From positions 1,715,645-1,744,954 of the forward strand of contig BFEA01000063.1 in NCBI GenBank assembly GCA_003427395.1: DNA of 29,310 nucleotides, written 5' to 3'. This DNA is from Chara braunii (Eukaryota > Streptophyta > Charophyceae > Charales > Characeae). The position numbers and the translations under genes were made by a program. Each line of letters opens with the position of its first letter. Position 1 is the first letter of the stretch. The notes under the pieces were generated by a model. It was not told the origin of the DNA. It did no database searches and saw only the letters and a program-made list of their open reading frames with translations. Below, in pieces: positions 10,053 to 19,195 of this stretch.

Positions 10053-10114
10053 GAGATAATGCCCCAAGGGCATTATCTCTGCAATCCGGATTGCCCTCCA
10101 CAAAATCCGGAGGG
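10053..10114. other. 12-bp hairpin, 14-bp palindrome and 6-bp hairpin in a row
   Basis: GAGATAATGCCC (10053-10064) pairs perfectly with GGGCATTATCTC (10068-10079) over a CAA loop. It is followed by the exact palindrome GCAATCCGGATTGC (10081-10094). CCCTCC (10094-10099) then pairs with GGAGGG (10109-10114). Confidence 0.85.
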
Positions 10115-10121
10115 ATGAGGT

Positions 10122-10151
10122 CACAGTAGGGACCTGCCAGCCCCTACTGTG
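10122..10151. other. 10-bp hairpin, repeated at 11392
   Basis: CACAGTAGGG (10122-10131) pairs with CCCTACTGTG (10142-10151). A related copy with the same ACCTGCCAG loop is found near 11392-11415. Confidence 0.85.
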
Positions 10152-10460
10152 CCTGTCTCAACTGACCGGCACATTCTCCTCCGCTCTTTTCTCTTTTTTT
10201 GTTTCATCTTCCGTCCTTTTTCTCCCATTTTTCTCTCCTTTTCCTTTTATTTCTGTTGTGACAAGTGTCAAGCTGTTGTGCACCCTCTTTCTAGGCCTCA
10301 GGACCTTATTCATGGCCAAATTCATGGCCAGCAGTTGGCCGTTGCAACTCGGATTGCAATGATGAAGCCCCCATGCTCATGGGGGCTCCCATTGCCTCCG
10401 TTTTCTCATTTTCGAGCCCCCTTGTGCTCCGATCTTTCCTTGGCAAATTATTTTTTGTAT
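10122..10460 (+). repeat. Copy 1 of a diverged ~1.26-kb-spaced duplication
   Basis: Landmarks shared in order with 11392-11700: the CAGTAGG...ACCTGCCAG...CCTACT hairpin, a T-rich stretch, AAGTGTCAA-like, TTTCTAGGCC, the TCTCG/ACTCGG hairpin, CCCCCATG...CATGGG, and CTCCGAT followed by T-rich DNA. The perfect AGCCCCCATG/CATGGGGGCT hairpin at 10366-10387 falls here. Confidence 0.6.
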
Positions 10461-11348
10461 AGGACTCATTGATATTCTGTTTTCTTGTGCCTAGCTAGTC
10501 CGAGATATCTCAGCCTACTGTGCAGTCCCTCCTTGACCTTTTTTCTCTCATTTTTGCCTTCTAGCACCCTCTCCCTGAGCTCTTTCACTTTTGCACTCAC
10601 GGTGGCTAATATTTTCCACCCTCAAGATCTTGATCTTGACGACACTATTTGCTTGTACACTCCTCTCTTTTGCTAGCTCATGGTTCCCTTGGAACTACTC
10701 AAGCCCCCGCCATTCTCCCACGCCAGTTCCATGTTTTAGTCCCGGCGGTGGTCCCGCCGACGCATGTCCCAAATTTCAACTATTTTTATCTGGGCCCATT
10801 TAGTCCCCGACATCATTCTCGGTGACGTCCCATTTTTATTTGGGGCTTCCTTGTCCCCAACAGCCCCAATCCCTTCCTCTTATGGGCCTCAAGTGCCGCG
10901 AATATTCTAGGTCACGAGATCCACCATCTCGTGCCCCCCACTTACCGTTTTTATTCGCCCAAGTCAAGGACACTCTCTTCTAGTGTCTTGGGTGAGCCAA
11001 GGCCCTTTTTTTTTTGGCCTAAGCACCCCCATGCAGTCTGTTATTTCTCGGACTGCCATAATGGTCTTTTCCCTAGCCTCATGGCCCCACAACATGCCTT
11101 AAACTGAAGCAAAATGTAATGGCCAACTCCCAAGTGCATCCAGACTTCAATATTGACTCTAGATGCATCTAAAACATGTGTTTTTCCTCCCCCATGCTAT
11201 CCGTTGTATCTCGGTTGCATGGGGCCTTGATTTTTTTTGATTTTCTCAACAAAAAAAAAAAAAAATCAAGATTCTTTGCAACCGTCATATCCCAAAATGT
11301 ATCTGGTCACGGGTGTATCTCCCCAAGTAACTGTTTTTTATCGTTAAG

Positions 11349-11375
11349 TTTTTTTTTTTTTTTTTTTTTTTTTTT
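11349..11375. repeat. Poly-T tract
   Basis: A homopolymer of about 27 T. A further A-run is found at 11251-11265. Confidence 0.95.
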
Positions 11376-11391
11376 CCCTCCATTTTCGAAC

Positions 11392-11700
11392 AGTAGGAAC
11401 CTGCCAGTCCCTACTTGTGGCAGTCCCTACTGACGGCCAACTCACTCACTCCTTTTGTCTTAGACTCCCATCTTTTTTTTTTCTTTTCTCTTCTTTTTCT
11501 AGCATGTAAAGTGTCAATTAGTTGTAAGGTCATTTCTAGGCCCTTCCTCTTAGTTTTGGCCCTTCCTATGCCCAAGGTGCAGTCCGTTATTTCTCGAACT
11601 GCAATTGAGGCTCCCCCATGCCCATGGGAACCCCCTCTTGCCTTTCTCTCTTCCACACTGTGACCCCTTTTACTCCGATTTTCTCCCGGGAGCCTATTTT
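11392..11700 (+). repeat. Copy 2 of a diverged ~1.26-kb-spaced duplication
   Basis: This is the counterpart of 10122-10460. The corresponding hairpins are kept but with different arm sequences, for example CCCATG/CATGGG near 11616-11629 in place of the 10-bp stem at 10366. Confidence 0.6.
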
Positions 11701-12590
11701 TCACATGGAGCCTCTCTAGGCTCCATTTTCTTCAAGGTAGAAAGTCCAAGATATTTCGGATTGTTGCCATGCCCCTTCTCTTGCTTTTCTTTTGCTTTTC
11801 TTTTTGTTTTGGTCCTCCCGTTTGCCTCCACTAGTGCTTGTACTAGTGGAGCTAATATTCTTGGCCATCTAGATCTTCATCTTGACGGCACGCCTTGCTT
11901 TGAGCATCTTGAGGATCTTTTGCCTTGGGACATCACAAGTCCCCGCCACGTATCCCGCGCTATTCCCCAACACTTGTCCCGCTGGTGGTCCCGCCGACAC
12001 TTGTCCCACCGGTGGTCCCACTGGTACTTGGCCCCAAAATGCCATTATTTTTACTTTGTCCCATATGGTCCTCGACGCTTTTCATTGCGGTGTCCCGGTT
12101 TCTCTTGGCGCTTTCCGCCCCATGGCTGCCCCACTTGTGGTCTCTTTCTATGTCTTGTGCTCGCCGGTCTTTCCGGCCGCGGCCCTTTACTTGGCCCTTC
12201 TTATGCCGCATTCTGGTGGCCCCCTTGGCCCCGTGCTGCGTTCTCATGTGTCGGGGCCCCATCATTATTTTCTTGACCTCCTTGACTCCTTTCTCCCTGC
12301 GGCGCGCAGCCCAGGGCATTATTTTTCCTGACCGTCCTTCTTCTTTTGGAAAGAAGGGCCGCCTTTATTATTCTCTTGTGACCCTTTGTCGCTTTAATTT
12401 CTTCTTGGTGCACTGATTCCGGCGGCCCATGGTATTCTCTAGGCCCCTAGGTGCCGACACTTATGCCTTAGCCTTCCATCCTTCCTATCTCTCTTTCCTC
12501 CTGTTTCTCTGCTATGCACAATCCTGCCGTATACTACCTCTCAAGGGTCAGGACTTGTTTCGGGACCCACCGGTCCAGACACCGGTTTCG

Positions 12591-12645
12591 GGTCCGGTCC
12601 GGTCCGGTCCGGTCCGGGTCCGGGTCCGGGTCCGGGTCCGGGTCC
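12591..12645. repeat. (GGTCC)n then (GGGTCC)n repeat
   Basis: Five GGTCC pentamers are followed by GGGTCC hexamers up to 12645. The switch from a 5-mer to a 6-mer inside one tract is unusual. Alternating Arg and other short-period runs in ORFs here are artefacts. Confidence 0.95.
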
Positions 12646-12893
12646 AGCGTAACCATGGTTCAAATTCTGATGAAATCAGATGGATGGTAGGATACCATAA
12701 TGTTAAGGGGTACACACTTTTCAAAAAGTTGGGAAACATTGCAGCAAAAGTTCGTAAAAGTTAGGTAAAACCGTGAAAGAGAAACACGTCCACCCTGATG
12801 GATGTTTTTGGGTTCTTCTCTTTTATTTACGAACTCCCAATGAATCGTCAACCATGCGTTTACGGGTGGTGTTTTGACCCCTATGCTGATTGA

Positions 12894-12945
12894 AGGGGAA
12901 GGAGGGGGAGGGGTGGAGGGGAAGGGGTGGAGGGAGGGGGGGTGG
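12894..12945 (+). other. G-run cluster (possible G-quadruplex)
   Basis: At least seven runs of three or more G are separated by one to three bases, so a quadruplex on the plus strand is possible. Two copies of ACACGTCCACCC flank it (about 12784-12795 and 12961-12972). Confidence 0.75.
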
Positions 12946-12972
12946 AACTTAAAAAAAAAGACACGTCCACCC

Positions 12973-13687
12973 AGCAAAGACTAATACTTCTTCCACTAAC
13001 ACGAGCATTGACTCAATGGTCAGTGAAATGTTGAAATTCCGATGAAACAGTCTGTCTGTCACAGCCCCCCTTGTTTCTTGCCCTTCTCTCCTTTTCTTCT
13101 CTCGATTCACTAGGAAGTTCTCTTGGACAGTATACATACATGACTTTGGGACTCGCTCCTCGGCACAAAATTCTCAAGGCCTCTGGATTTGAAAGTGGTT
13201 CGGATGCATTCAAAATGTTTGGTAAGTTGGAATGTGCACAGATCGTAATACGGTCTAGGTTCAGTTAGAACTTAGAATGTTGTGCAGTGAAGCGAGATTG
13301 TTGTTATCTCCCTACAATGGTTCACTGACCAGGTTCATAGCAATATCAGTTGGGGATGTCACTACCGTCGTCCCCCGAACACAATGACCCCTGATACTAA
13401 ATGTATACAAGCTGTCTTTCAAGTCCGATACAGTCATAATGAGAGTGCGGTGTGTTGGGGGAAAGTCGGTAAGCAACCATGTTGTGCCTCTAGATCCAGT
13501 GGTGCTGGGTTGGCAGTGTGTTTTCAGGCTGTGATAGACCTCCCTTCGTTCATCAGGGCTTTGCTGGCTTTTGAGGGTAGCATAAGCCCACAATTGGTGA
13601 AAGGGGCTCCTGTGAGGGGTAGATAGCGATAAACGGGGGTTACCTGTGATGGGTCGTACCCAGGGACAACGTACATATAATTTGTAC
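12973..13687. other. Non-coding stretch left of the LTR element
   Basis: No gene recognised. A 93-residue minus-strand ORF (13312-13593) has no domain that I know. 13040-13100 resembles 17345-17400 (GATGAAACAGT, TGTCACAG, TTTCTTG, CCCTT in order), which points to a dispersed repeat. Confidence 0.4.
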
Positions 13688-13846
13688 TGTTATGATCCTG
13701 GTCACTTCCAAAGTGCAAATTCACAAAGAAAGACAATGCCACCCAATTGCCAAAGAAATGAAAGCACTTGCAAAGAGATAGAGACCAAAGAAGAGAGAAA
13801 GAAGAAGAAGAAGAAGAAGAAGAAGAAGAAGAAGAAGAAGAAGAAG
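13688..13846 (-). mobile_element. Partial LTR, left copy, ending at the gap
   Basis: TGTTATGATCC... matches 15420-15580 with about three differences over the first 112 bases, followed by the same (GAA)n. In minus orientation it would be the 3' LTR. Its inner end is lost in the N gap. Flank bases 13683-13687 (TGTAC) did not reappear next to 15699, so the pair could be a recombinant, or the right boundary may be wrong. Confidence 0.7.
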
Positions 13847-14747
13847 NNNNNNNNNNNNNNNNNNNNNNNNNNNNNNNNNNNNNNNNNNNNNNNNNNNNNN
13901 NNNNNNNNNNNNNNNNNNNNNNNNNNNNNNNNNNNNNNNNNNNNNNNNNNNNNNNNNNNNNNNNNNNNNNNNNNNNNNNNNNNNNNNNNNNNNNNNNNNN
14001 NNNNNNNNNNNNNNNNNNNNNNNNNNNNNNNNNNNNNNNNNNNNNNNNNNNNNNNNNNNNNNNNNNNNNNNNNNNNNNNNNNNNNNNNNNNNNNNNNNNN
14101 NNNNNNNNNNNNNNNNNNNNNNNNNNNNNNNNNNNNNNNNNNNNNNNNNNNNNNNNNNNNNNNNNNNNNNNNNNNNNNNNNNNNNNNNNNNNNNNNNNNN
14201 NNNNNNNNNNNNNNNNNNNNNNNNNNNNNNNNNNNNNNNNNNNNNNNNNNNNNNNNNNNNNNNNNNNNNNNNNNNNNNNNNNNNNNNNNNNNNNNNNNNN
14301 NNNNNNNNNNNNNNNNNNNNNNNNNNNNNNNNNNNNNNNNNNNNNNNNNNNNNNNNNNNNNNNNNNNNNNNNNNNNNNNNNNNNNNNNNNNNNNNNNNNN
14401 NNNNNNNNNNNNNNNNNNNNNNNNNNNNNNNNNNNNNNNNNNNNNNNNNNNNNNNNNNNNNNNNNNNNNNNNNNNNNNNNNNNNNNNNNNNNNNNNNNNN
14501 NNNNNNNNNNNNNNNNNNNNNNNNNNNNNNNNNNNNNNNNNNNNNNNNNNNNNNNNNNNNNNNNNNNNNNNNNNNNNNNNNNNNNNNNNNNNNNNNNNNN
14601 NNNNNNNNNNNNNNNNNNNNNNNNNNNNNNNNNNNNNNNNNNNNNNNNNNNNNNNNNNNNNNNNNNNNNNNNNNNNNNNNNNNNNNNNNNNNNNNNNNNN
14701 NNNNNNNNNNNNNNNNNNNNNNNNNNNNNNNNNNNNNNNNNNNNNNN
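13847..14747. other. Assembly gap (901 N)
   Basis: The gap starts directly in a GAA run, which probably stopped assembly. Three ORFs of 350-430 codons that cross it exist only because N does not give stop codons. Confidence 1.
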
Positions 14748-15405
14748 TAGGCAAACTGCGGCTACACAGCCCATGCAGGACGGTGGACAGCAAAAAACAG
14801 ATAGACACCATAGCAACAAGGGATGTAATCTCGCATGTTAACAACAGTGTCGTCCATATTTCTCTATCCAGGTCACTGCCATAGCTAGCACTGGTGGATC
14901 CCTCTACCGGTTTCACCTGCCTCTCTCCTTGGTCCTCCTGACCCCTAGCTACCACTACACGAAGTGTCCTAGCATGACTAAGAGGGCCTCCCTACACCCC
15001 TGTTACAACGTCGGATCCTTCGTCGATGTTGAAGACCAAAGTAGCAACTTGCAGCTCTTCGATGCAGATATGGCAGCCTCCGATCAAGTCTCCCTCTTTA
15101 GGGGAAGCCCAAAAGTCACTAATGTCTTCTTGAAGTGCAGATTCCAGGTGCGAGTACCTCTCACTCTCTACTCCCTCTCGCTTCAATCAGCCTCCTTTGT
15201 GTCTCGCCACCCCATTCAATCACACAAGCAACCTGGTCAGGTCTGATGTCGACCCTACACGACCTAACCAGATGGGGGCAGCATCCACATACCTTACTGC
15301 CCCTCTTAACCCTAACCACCAACTCTAATCCGAGATTAGGTTAGCCCTAACCTAATCCGGAATTAGGGTTAGGGTGACTAACACCTCTCGCCAGCAAGTA
15401 AGTCC
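14748..15405 (-). mobile_element. Internal region of a short LTR element, non-coding
   Basis: It lies between the gap and the PBS, on the internal side of the right LTR. ORFs are about 100 codons at most and show no gag, protease or reverse-transcriptase signature. With under 1.6 kb between LTR copies, the visible element is TRIM-like, unless coding DNA is hidden in the gap. Confidence 0.55.
15307..15375. other. Nested palindromes with telomere-like hexamers
   Basis: TTAACCCTAA-type sequence at the left faces TTAGGGTTAGGG (15364-15375) at the right, with CTAATCCGAGATTAG and CTAATCCGGAATTAG-like hairpins between. The two TTAGGG units are too few to be telomeric DNA. Confidence 0.6.
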
Positions 15406-15417
15406 GCTCCGATACCA
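15406..15417 (-). other. Primer-binding site, initiator-Met-tRNA type
   Basis: On the minus strand this reads TGGTATCGGAGC, two bases after the LTR end. It differs from the common plant PBS TGGTATCAGAGC by A to G, which still allows G-U pairing with the tRNA. It fixes the orientation of the element as minus. Confidence 0.85.
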
Positions 15418-15419
15418 AT

Positions 15420-15699
15420 TGTTACGATCCTGGTCACTTCCAAAGTGCAAATTCACAAAGAAAGACAATGCCACCCAAGTGCGAAAGAAATGAAAGCACT
15501 TGCAAAGAGATAGAGACCAAAGAAGAGAGAAAGAAGAAGAAGAAGAAGAAGAAGAAGTAGAAGAAGAAGAAGAAGAAGAAGAAGAAGAAGAAGATGTACA
15601 CCAGCAAGACCAATGGCAAATCCACCTTCTCTCTCCACCTTCCTCCTCCTCCTTCACTTCGCCAATCTTATTCTTCTTCCAATAATAATAATAATAACA
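15420..15699 (-). mobile_element. Right LTR (5' LTR of a minus-strand element)
   Basis: It starts TGTTAC next to the PBS. The proposed end AATAACA at 15699 gives TGTTA/TAACA inverted termini and a 280-bp LTR. The LTR carries its own (GAA)n (about 15534-15594) and (AAT)n (15681-15697). The outer end is inferred from the terminal pattern only, because the left copy is cut by the gap. Confidence 0.6.
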
Positions 15700-15706
15700 A
15701 TGAGTG

Positions 15707-16014
15707 GATGAACCAGAATCAATATCCGAAGTTCCCTCTTACTGCTGACACCACAACAGGTCCACCATAGCCATGGCTTCCCCCTTCTTCCTCCTCTCAC
15801 ATGCCTGGGCTATGGCGGACTACTAAGGGCCCTGCCCTTCTGTCCAAAGGACAACCCAAAGCAGCTATGGTGTTGCACTCCTGTGCAAAGGACAACGCAA
15901 AGCAGCTATGCCGCTGCTCACTAAGCTGCCATGCCTGACTCTGCCTCGAGCTTCCTTGGTGTGGCGTTACCCCAACTGGGGCCTTCCAGATGCAGCGCCC
16001 AACAAGGTGATGAA
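15707..16014 (+). repeat. 308-bp tandem duplication, copy 1
   Basis: The unit starts GATGAACCAGAATC and is repeated almost exactly from 16015. Each unit carries one CCATAGCC and one GGCTATGG octamer and GTCCAAAGGAC hairpins. Parallel minus-strand ORFs (15797-16108 and 16105-16359) simply reflect the duplication. Confidence 0.9.
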
Positions 16015-16322
16015 GATGAACCAGAATCAATATCCGAAGTTCCCTCTTACTGCTGACACAACAACAGGTCCACCATAGCCATGGCTTCCCCCTTCTTCCT
16101 CCTCTCACATGCCTGGGCTATGGCGGACTACTAAGGGCCCTGCCTTTCTGTCCAAGGGACAACCCAAAGCAGCTATGGTGCTGCACTCCTGTCCAAAGGA
16201 CAACGCAAAGCAGCTATGCCACTGCTCACTAAGCTGCCATGCCTGACTCTGCCTCGAGCTTCCTTGGTGTGGCGTTACCCCAACTGGGGCCTTCCAGATG
16301 GCGCGCCCAACAGGGTGATGAA
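16015..16322 (+). repeat. 308-bp tandem duplication, copy 2
   Basis: Nearly identical to copy 1 with scattered substitutions, so the duplication is young. A partial third start (GTCCACCATAGCCAGG, about 16329-16344) follows. Confidence 0.9.
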
Positions 16323-16344
16323 GATGGTGTCCACCATAGCCAGG

Positions 16345-18010
16345 TAGGTACCTCACCACTCTCCTCCTTCGCCCCCTTCTTCCTCCTCCTCAGGCTGGGC
16401 TGCTCGCCGTAGCCAGGCTGAGCACCCAGCTTCGCTCCTCCACCAGACAGCGCTCCCAAGTCCAGCGCGTGGCTCCAGCAGTATGTCGCCAATCCTTGCA
16501 CACCGCAAAATGAGGAGCTGCTTGCTCCTCCTGAAGATATAGCGGCCTAGTACTGGCCTCTTGGGCGGTGACTTCCTAGGCCGAGCGGCCTACCAGCAAC
16601 CGGTACCTCTTCCCTTTCGGAGGGAAACATCATTGCAGGCTCTGATATCGTCCGGACAAGCCCTAGACTCAGGCTACTTGGACTGGTACCGGCCTACCTC
16701 TAACCTACCGCTACTGGGCCTCTAAAAATGCCAACTTTTATCTTCTTCTGCTCGGCCTCCAGTACCCGACACTTCTACCACTACTTGAGTGGTACCGGCC
16801 TACCTGCTACTTGAGTGTTTTTCCCGCTGCTCTAAGTGCCGTGGGCCTACCCCCCCTACTTGAGTGTTTTCACCGCTGCAACCCGCAAAGTCATGGCCAC
16901 AGGTAAGTACCGGCCCTGTGGCGCCTTTTAACCAACAAGTACCCTTGCGGGTCACACACACACTCAGGCCGACAAGCACTCAGACAAGCACGCAGACCAG
17001 CAGGCACGCACACACACTGACTTAGAAATCACAGCAGAATGCGGGAATCTCAGCAAGGCATACATTCCATCGGCAAATCCCAGAAATAAGCAGTGTTTTC
17101 AGTCTGTGTTTTGGCCGGGTCATTACAATACCTTCTTCTGTCTGGTTTGGGTGGGTGATAGTCTGCTCTGATTTCGTCACAGCTACCCTGGAGGGCAGTT
17201 GCTGGTGCCCATATCAGTTGTGACACAGTGGTTGGTGCCCACATCCAACGGCAGCGAATGTGGAATACTATCACTTACAGTATCACCAGTTAGGGGACAG
17301 CAGGCTGTCAAGGGTTGAACCTCCTGATGAGTTGATTAAAAGTCTGATGAAACAGTATGTCACAGGGCCCAGTTTCTTGTCCCTTTCACCCTTCCCAGCC
17401 CACCGTTCGACAAGTAATGGAAGATCATTAGACCCTTGGCCCACTGCATTGAGGGAAAAGGCTCAGAAATAGTCCACTCAGGTCTGGATTAGCAGATTGA
17501 GATCCCATTTCGCAGTCTTCGAAAAGCTGAAAAGTTTTTCATAGAACCGGAAAAATGAATTACCTTCCGATCCTCGGCATAAACTCGTGCTCGATCCCGG
17601 TCAGGCATCCAAATCAGTGTTAGTACCTGCACCAGAAGCCACATGAAATCATCACACCTTCAACACACACTGATTGTGGGGATTGCACAGAGATGCGTCA
17701 GCAGAAGTGGCGAGTGAAAAAAACGAAACAAAAAAGAAGAAGTTGCGAGTGAATGGAGGAAAGCCAGGGGAAGGGAGGGAGGGTGTCAAGGTATAATTAT
17801 TATCATGGTGTCAAAATGCAAAACAGAAGAAAAAAAGCATACCTATCAGATCTACTACTCTCAGATTGATGTGCTCTATGCTCAGCATCGTGTGTTGTGA
17901 AGCAATCCATTCTAGGGTGGGGTGAAGGATTCCTTGATGGGGTTCACTTTGGAACTAGTTTGACAGTGAAGAGCATCCTTCATCATCATGGTGTGTGCAT
18001 GCGCAACAAC
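16345..18010. other. Non-coding stretch, short dispersed repeats
   Basis: No gene recognised. Short hairpins occur at about 16578-16593 (TAGGCC/GGCCTA) and 16611-16627 (TTCCCT/AGGGAA). The phrase CTACTTGAGTG recurs near 16782, 16810 and 16857. A CA-rich patch lies at about 16955-17020. Confidence 0.45.
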
Positions 18011-18013
18011 TTT

Positions 18014-18091
18014 ACACAAAGCTCAATAGGCTAAATGGGTAGGCCTAGTGCTTAAGTTGAGGGTTCGATTCCCTTGGATCAGGCTTTGTGT
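18014..18091 (+). ncRNA. tRNA-like sequence closed by a 9-bp stem (SINE head?)
   Basis: ACACAAAGC (18014-18022) pairs perfectly with GCTTTGTGT (18083-18091). Inside are an A-box-like TAGGCTAAATGG (18027-18038), a D-arm-like AGGC/GCCT hairpin (18028-18031 with 18043-18046), and a perfect B box and T-arm GGGTTCGATTCCC (18061-18073). The A-to-B spacing of 34 bases is tRNA-like. There is no proper anticodon arm, and seven extra bases separate the T arm from the closing stem. It is therefore not a normal tRNA gene. A tRNA-derived SINE head or tRNA pseudogene fits better. Confidence 0.5.
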
Positions 18092-18122
18092 GAAAGGTCT
18101 TATGCATGCTCACATCCTGATG

Positions 18123-18123
<1 letters not shown>

Positions 18124-18178
<55 letters not shown>
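18124..18178. repeat. (GT)n microsatellite
   Basis: About 27 TG dinucleotides, 33 bases after the tRNA-like sequence. It could be the tail of a SINE or independent. Confidence 0.97.
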
Positions 18179-18181
<3 letters not shown>

Positions 18182-18714
18182 GAATTTTCACCGCAACAGC
18201 CCCTATTCCACCCAGAGAATCCACTTGAGTTGAGACAAACCAACAATGAAACAGTTACCTTCACAGCAAGCAACATGGAGCAAAATAGAAGTGTTTAAAT
18301 CTCTTTCTTAACTGTGTTCACTTTGGCTTTTTGGTTACCCATTTCATTTGTCCTTGCAACTCCCCTTTTACTGTGCCTCTCATGTACAACGCTCGCAGCA
18401 TTGACTGTGGTTGAGCGCAAGCTTCCCACATCCCTGTGTGCCATAACAGCCCACTTGCACATTATGAAAGGAGGCAGAGTAAAGGCGGAGGTATATTCTC
18501 GTTCATTTTTCCTCAGATCTTCGGCTTATACTTGACTGTTCTCATAATGATGCTCATTCGTATGCATTTACTAGTAGTACAGAAGAGGAGGGAGGAAGGA
18601 AATAGGAGGTGGAGTTCTCACAGGGTACTAAACACTCACCACAGGAGCGGACTACTCTAGAACGGCACATGAGGCCAGTCAGTGTTTGATTTTGAGTTGA
18701 GGAGCAGCCATTGC

Positions 18715-19147
18715 CTATGGTAAGTGGCCATCCCTACAGACCGGACAGGACCGGTTCGCGGGTGGACTGTAGAAGCACCACATCCAATTCTCGCAGTTGC
18801 AGTTGCTCCATCGAATGGCACGGCATAGACAGATGTCACAGGCCACGTGGCTTCTACATGCTAGGAACACACAGGCACGCCGACCACAATTGTAGAGGCA
18901 TACAAACTGGACGCAACATGTCAGGGTGTCGTACATGACTGCAGTATTGACTGTCATCATACGTATGAAAACAAAAACTCAAAAGGGCTATCCCTTCATA
19001 ATCCTCACGACACAAGGCTTGTGAACCACATGCTAGCCGGATCTCAGGTGGGTAATCACAGAATGGCGTTGAGCAGGTTTCCCCAGTATTTATTCCTCCT
19101 CTATGGGCAGACGATGATGGGGATTGATCCCAAGCCAGGGTGTGTAG
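18715..19147 (-). pseudogene. Decayed copy of the tandem RING-like pair
   Basis: Reading the minus strand from 19147, the frame gives CSTPFCDYPPEIRLAC and onward to RPVC (18902). This aligns position for position with module 1 of the intact ORF (CAIPFC...CPVC). Ligand losses are visible: His to Gln (CAA), one Cys to Tyr, the sixth ligand to Asp, and the first Cys of CPVC to Arg. Directly after RPVC the next module starts at 18900 with only 1 nt between, where the intact copy has 21 nt. This 20-nt deletion shifts the frame. Module 2 then keeps C-x3-C-x9-C-x2-H-x2-C-x2-C-x9-C-x1-C-x5-C-x9-CPVC and ends in GHLP plus TAG (18715-18717), where the intact copy reads GHTPV. Period to the intact copy is about 609 bp. 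A separate gene with an intron between the modules is the weaker alternative. Confidence 0.65.
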
Positions 19148-19195
19148 CTACTGCAGGATTTGGTCTGCAACAGCTTGCCCTGGTGGTGATAACCT

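Larger units (their letters stand above)
9490..12440. other. Second hairpin-rich non-coding tract
   Basis: The plus strand is rich in T and C, with ORFs only from low stop density. Perfect or near-perfect hairpins recur every 30-150 bases. Examples: 9569-9580 with 9593-9603 (one bulge), 9711-9719 with 9725-9733, 9811-9822 with 9832-9843 (two mismatches), 9888-9894 with 9901-9907, 9905-9912 with 9932-9939, 10913-10920 with 10926-10933, 11226-11238 with 11258-11270, 11705-11713 with 11718-11726, and 11826-11835 with 11842-11851. Both ends are ill-defined and no target duplication was found. Confidence 0.65.

Noticed and set aside
11605-12416. Overlapping ORFs up to 223 codons on the plus strand
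   Set aside because: Three frames are open at once in pyrimidine-rich DNA, as expected from composition. The segment also carries the stem-varying hairpins.
9490-12440. CRISPR-like or regularly spaced array
   Set aside because: Hairpins differ in sequence and spacing, there is no constant direct repeat, and the DNA is eukaryotic.
13524-14955. Four ORFs of 350-430 codons
   Set aside because: They run through 901 N and a GAA microsatellite; without the gap they would be short.
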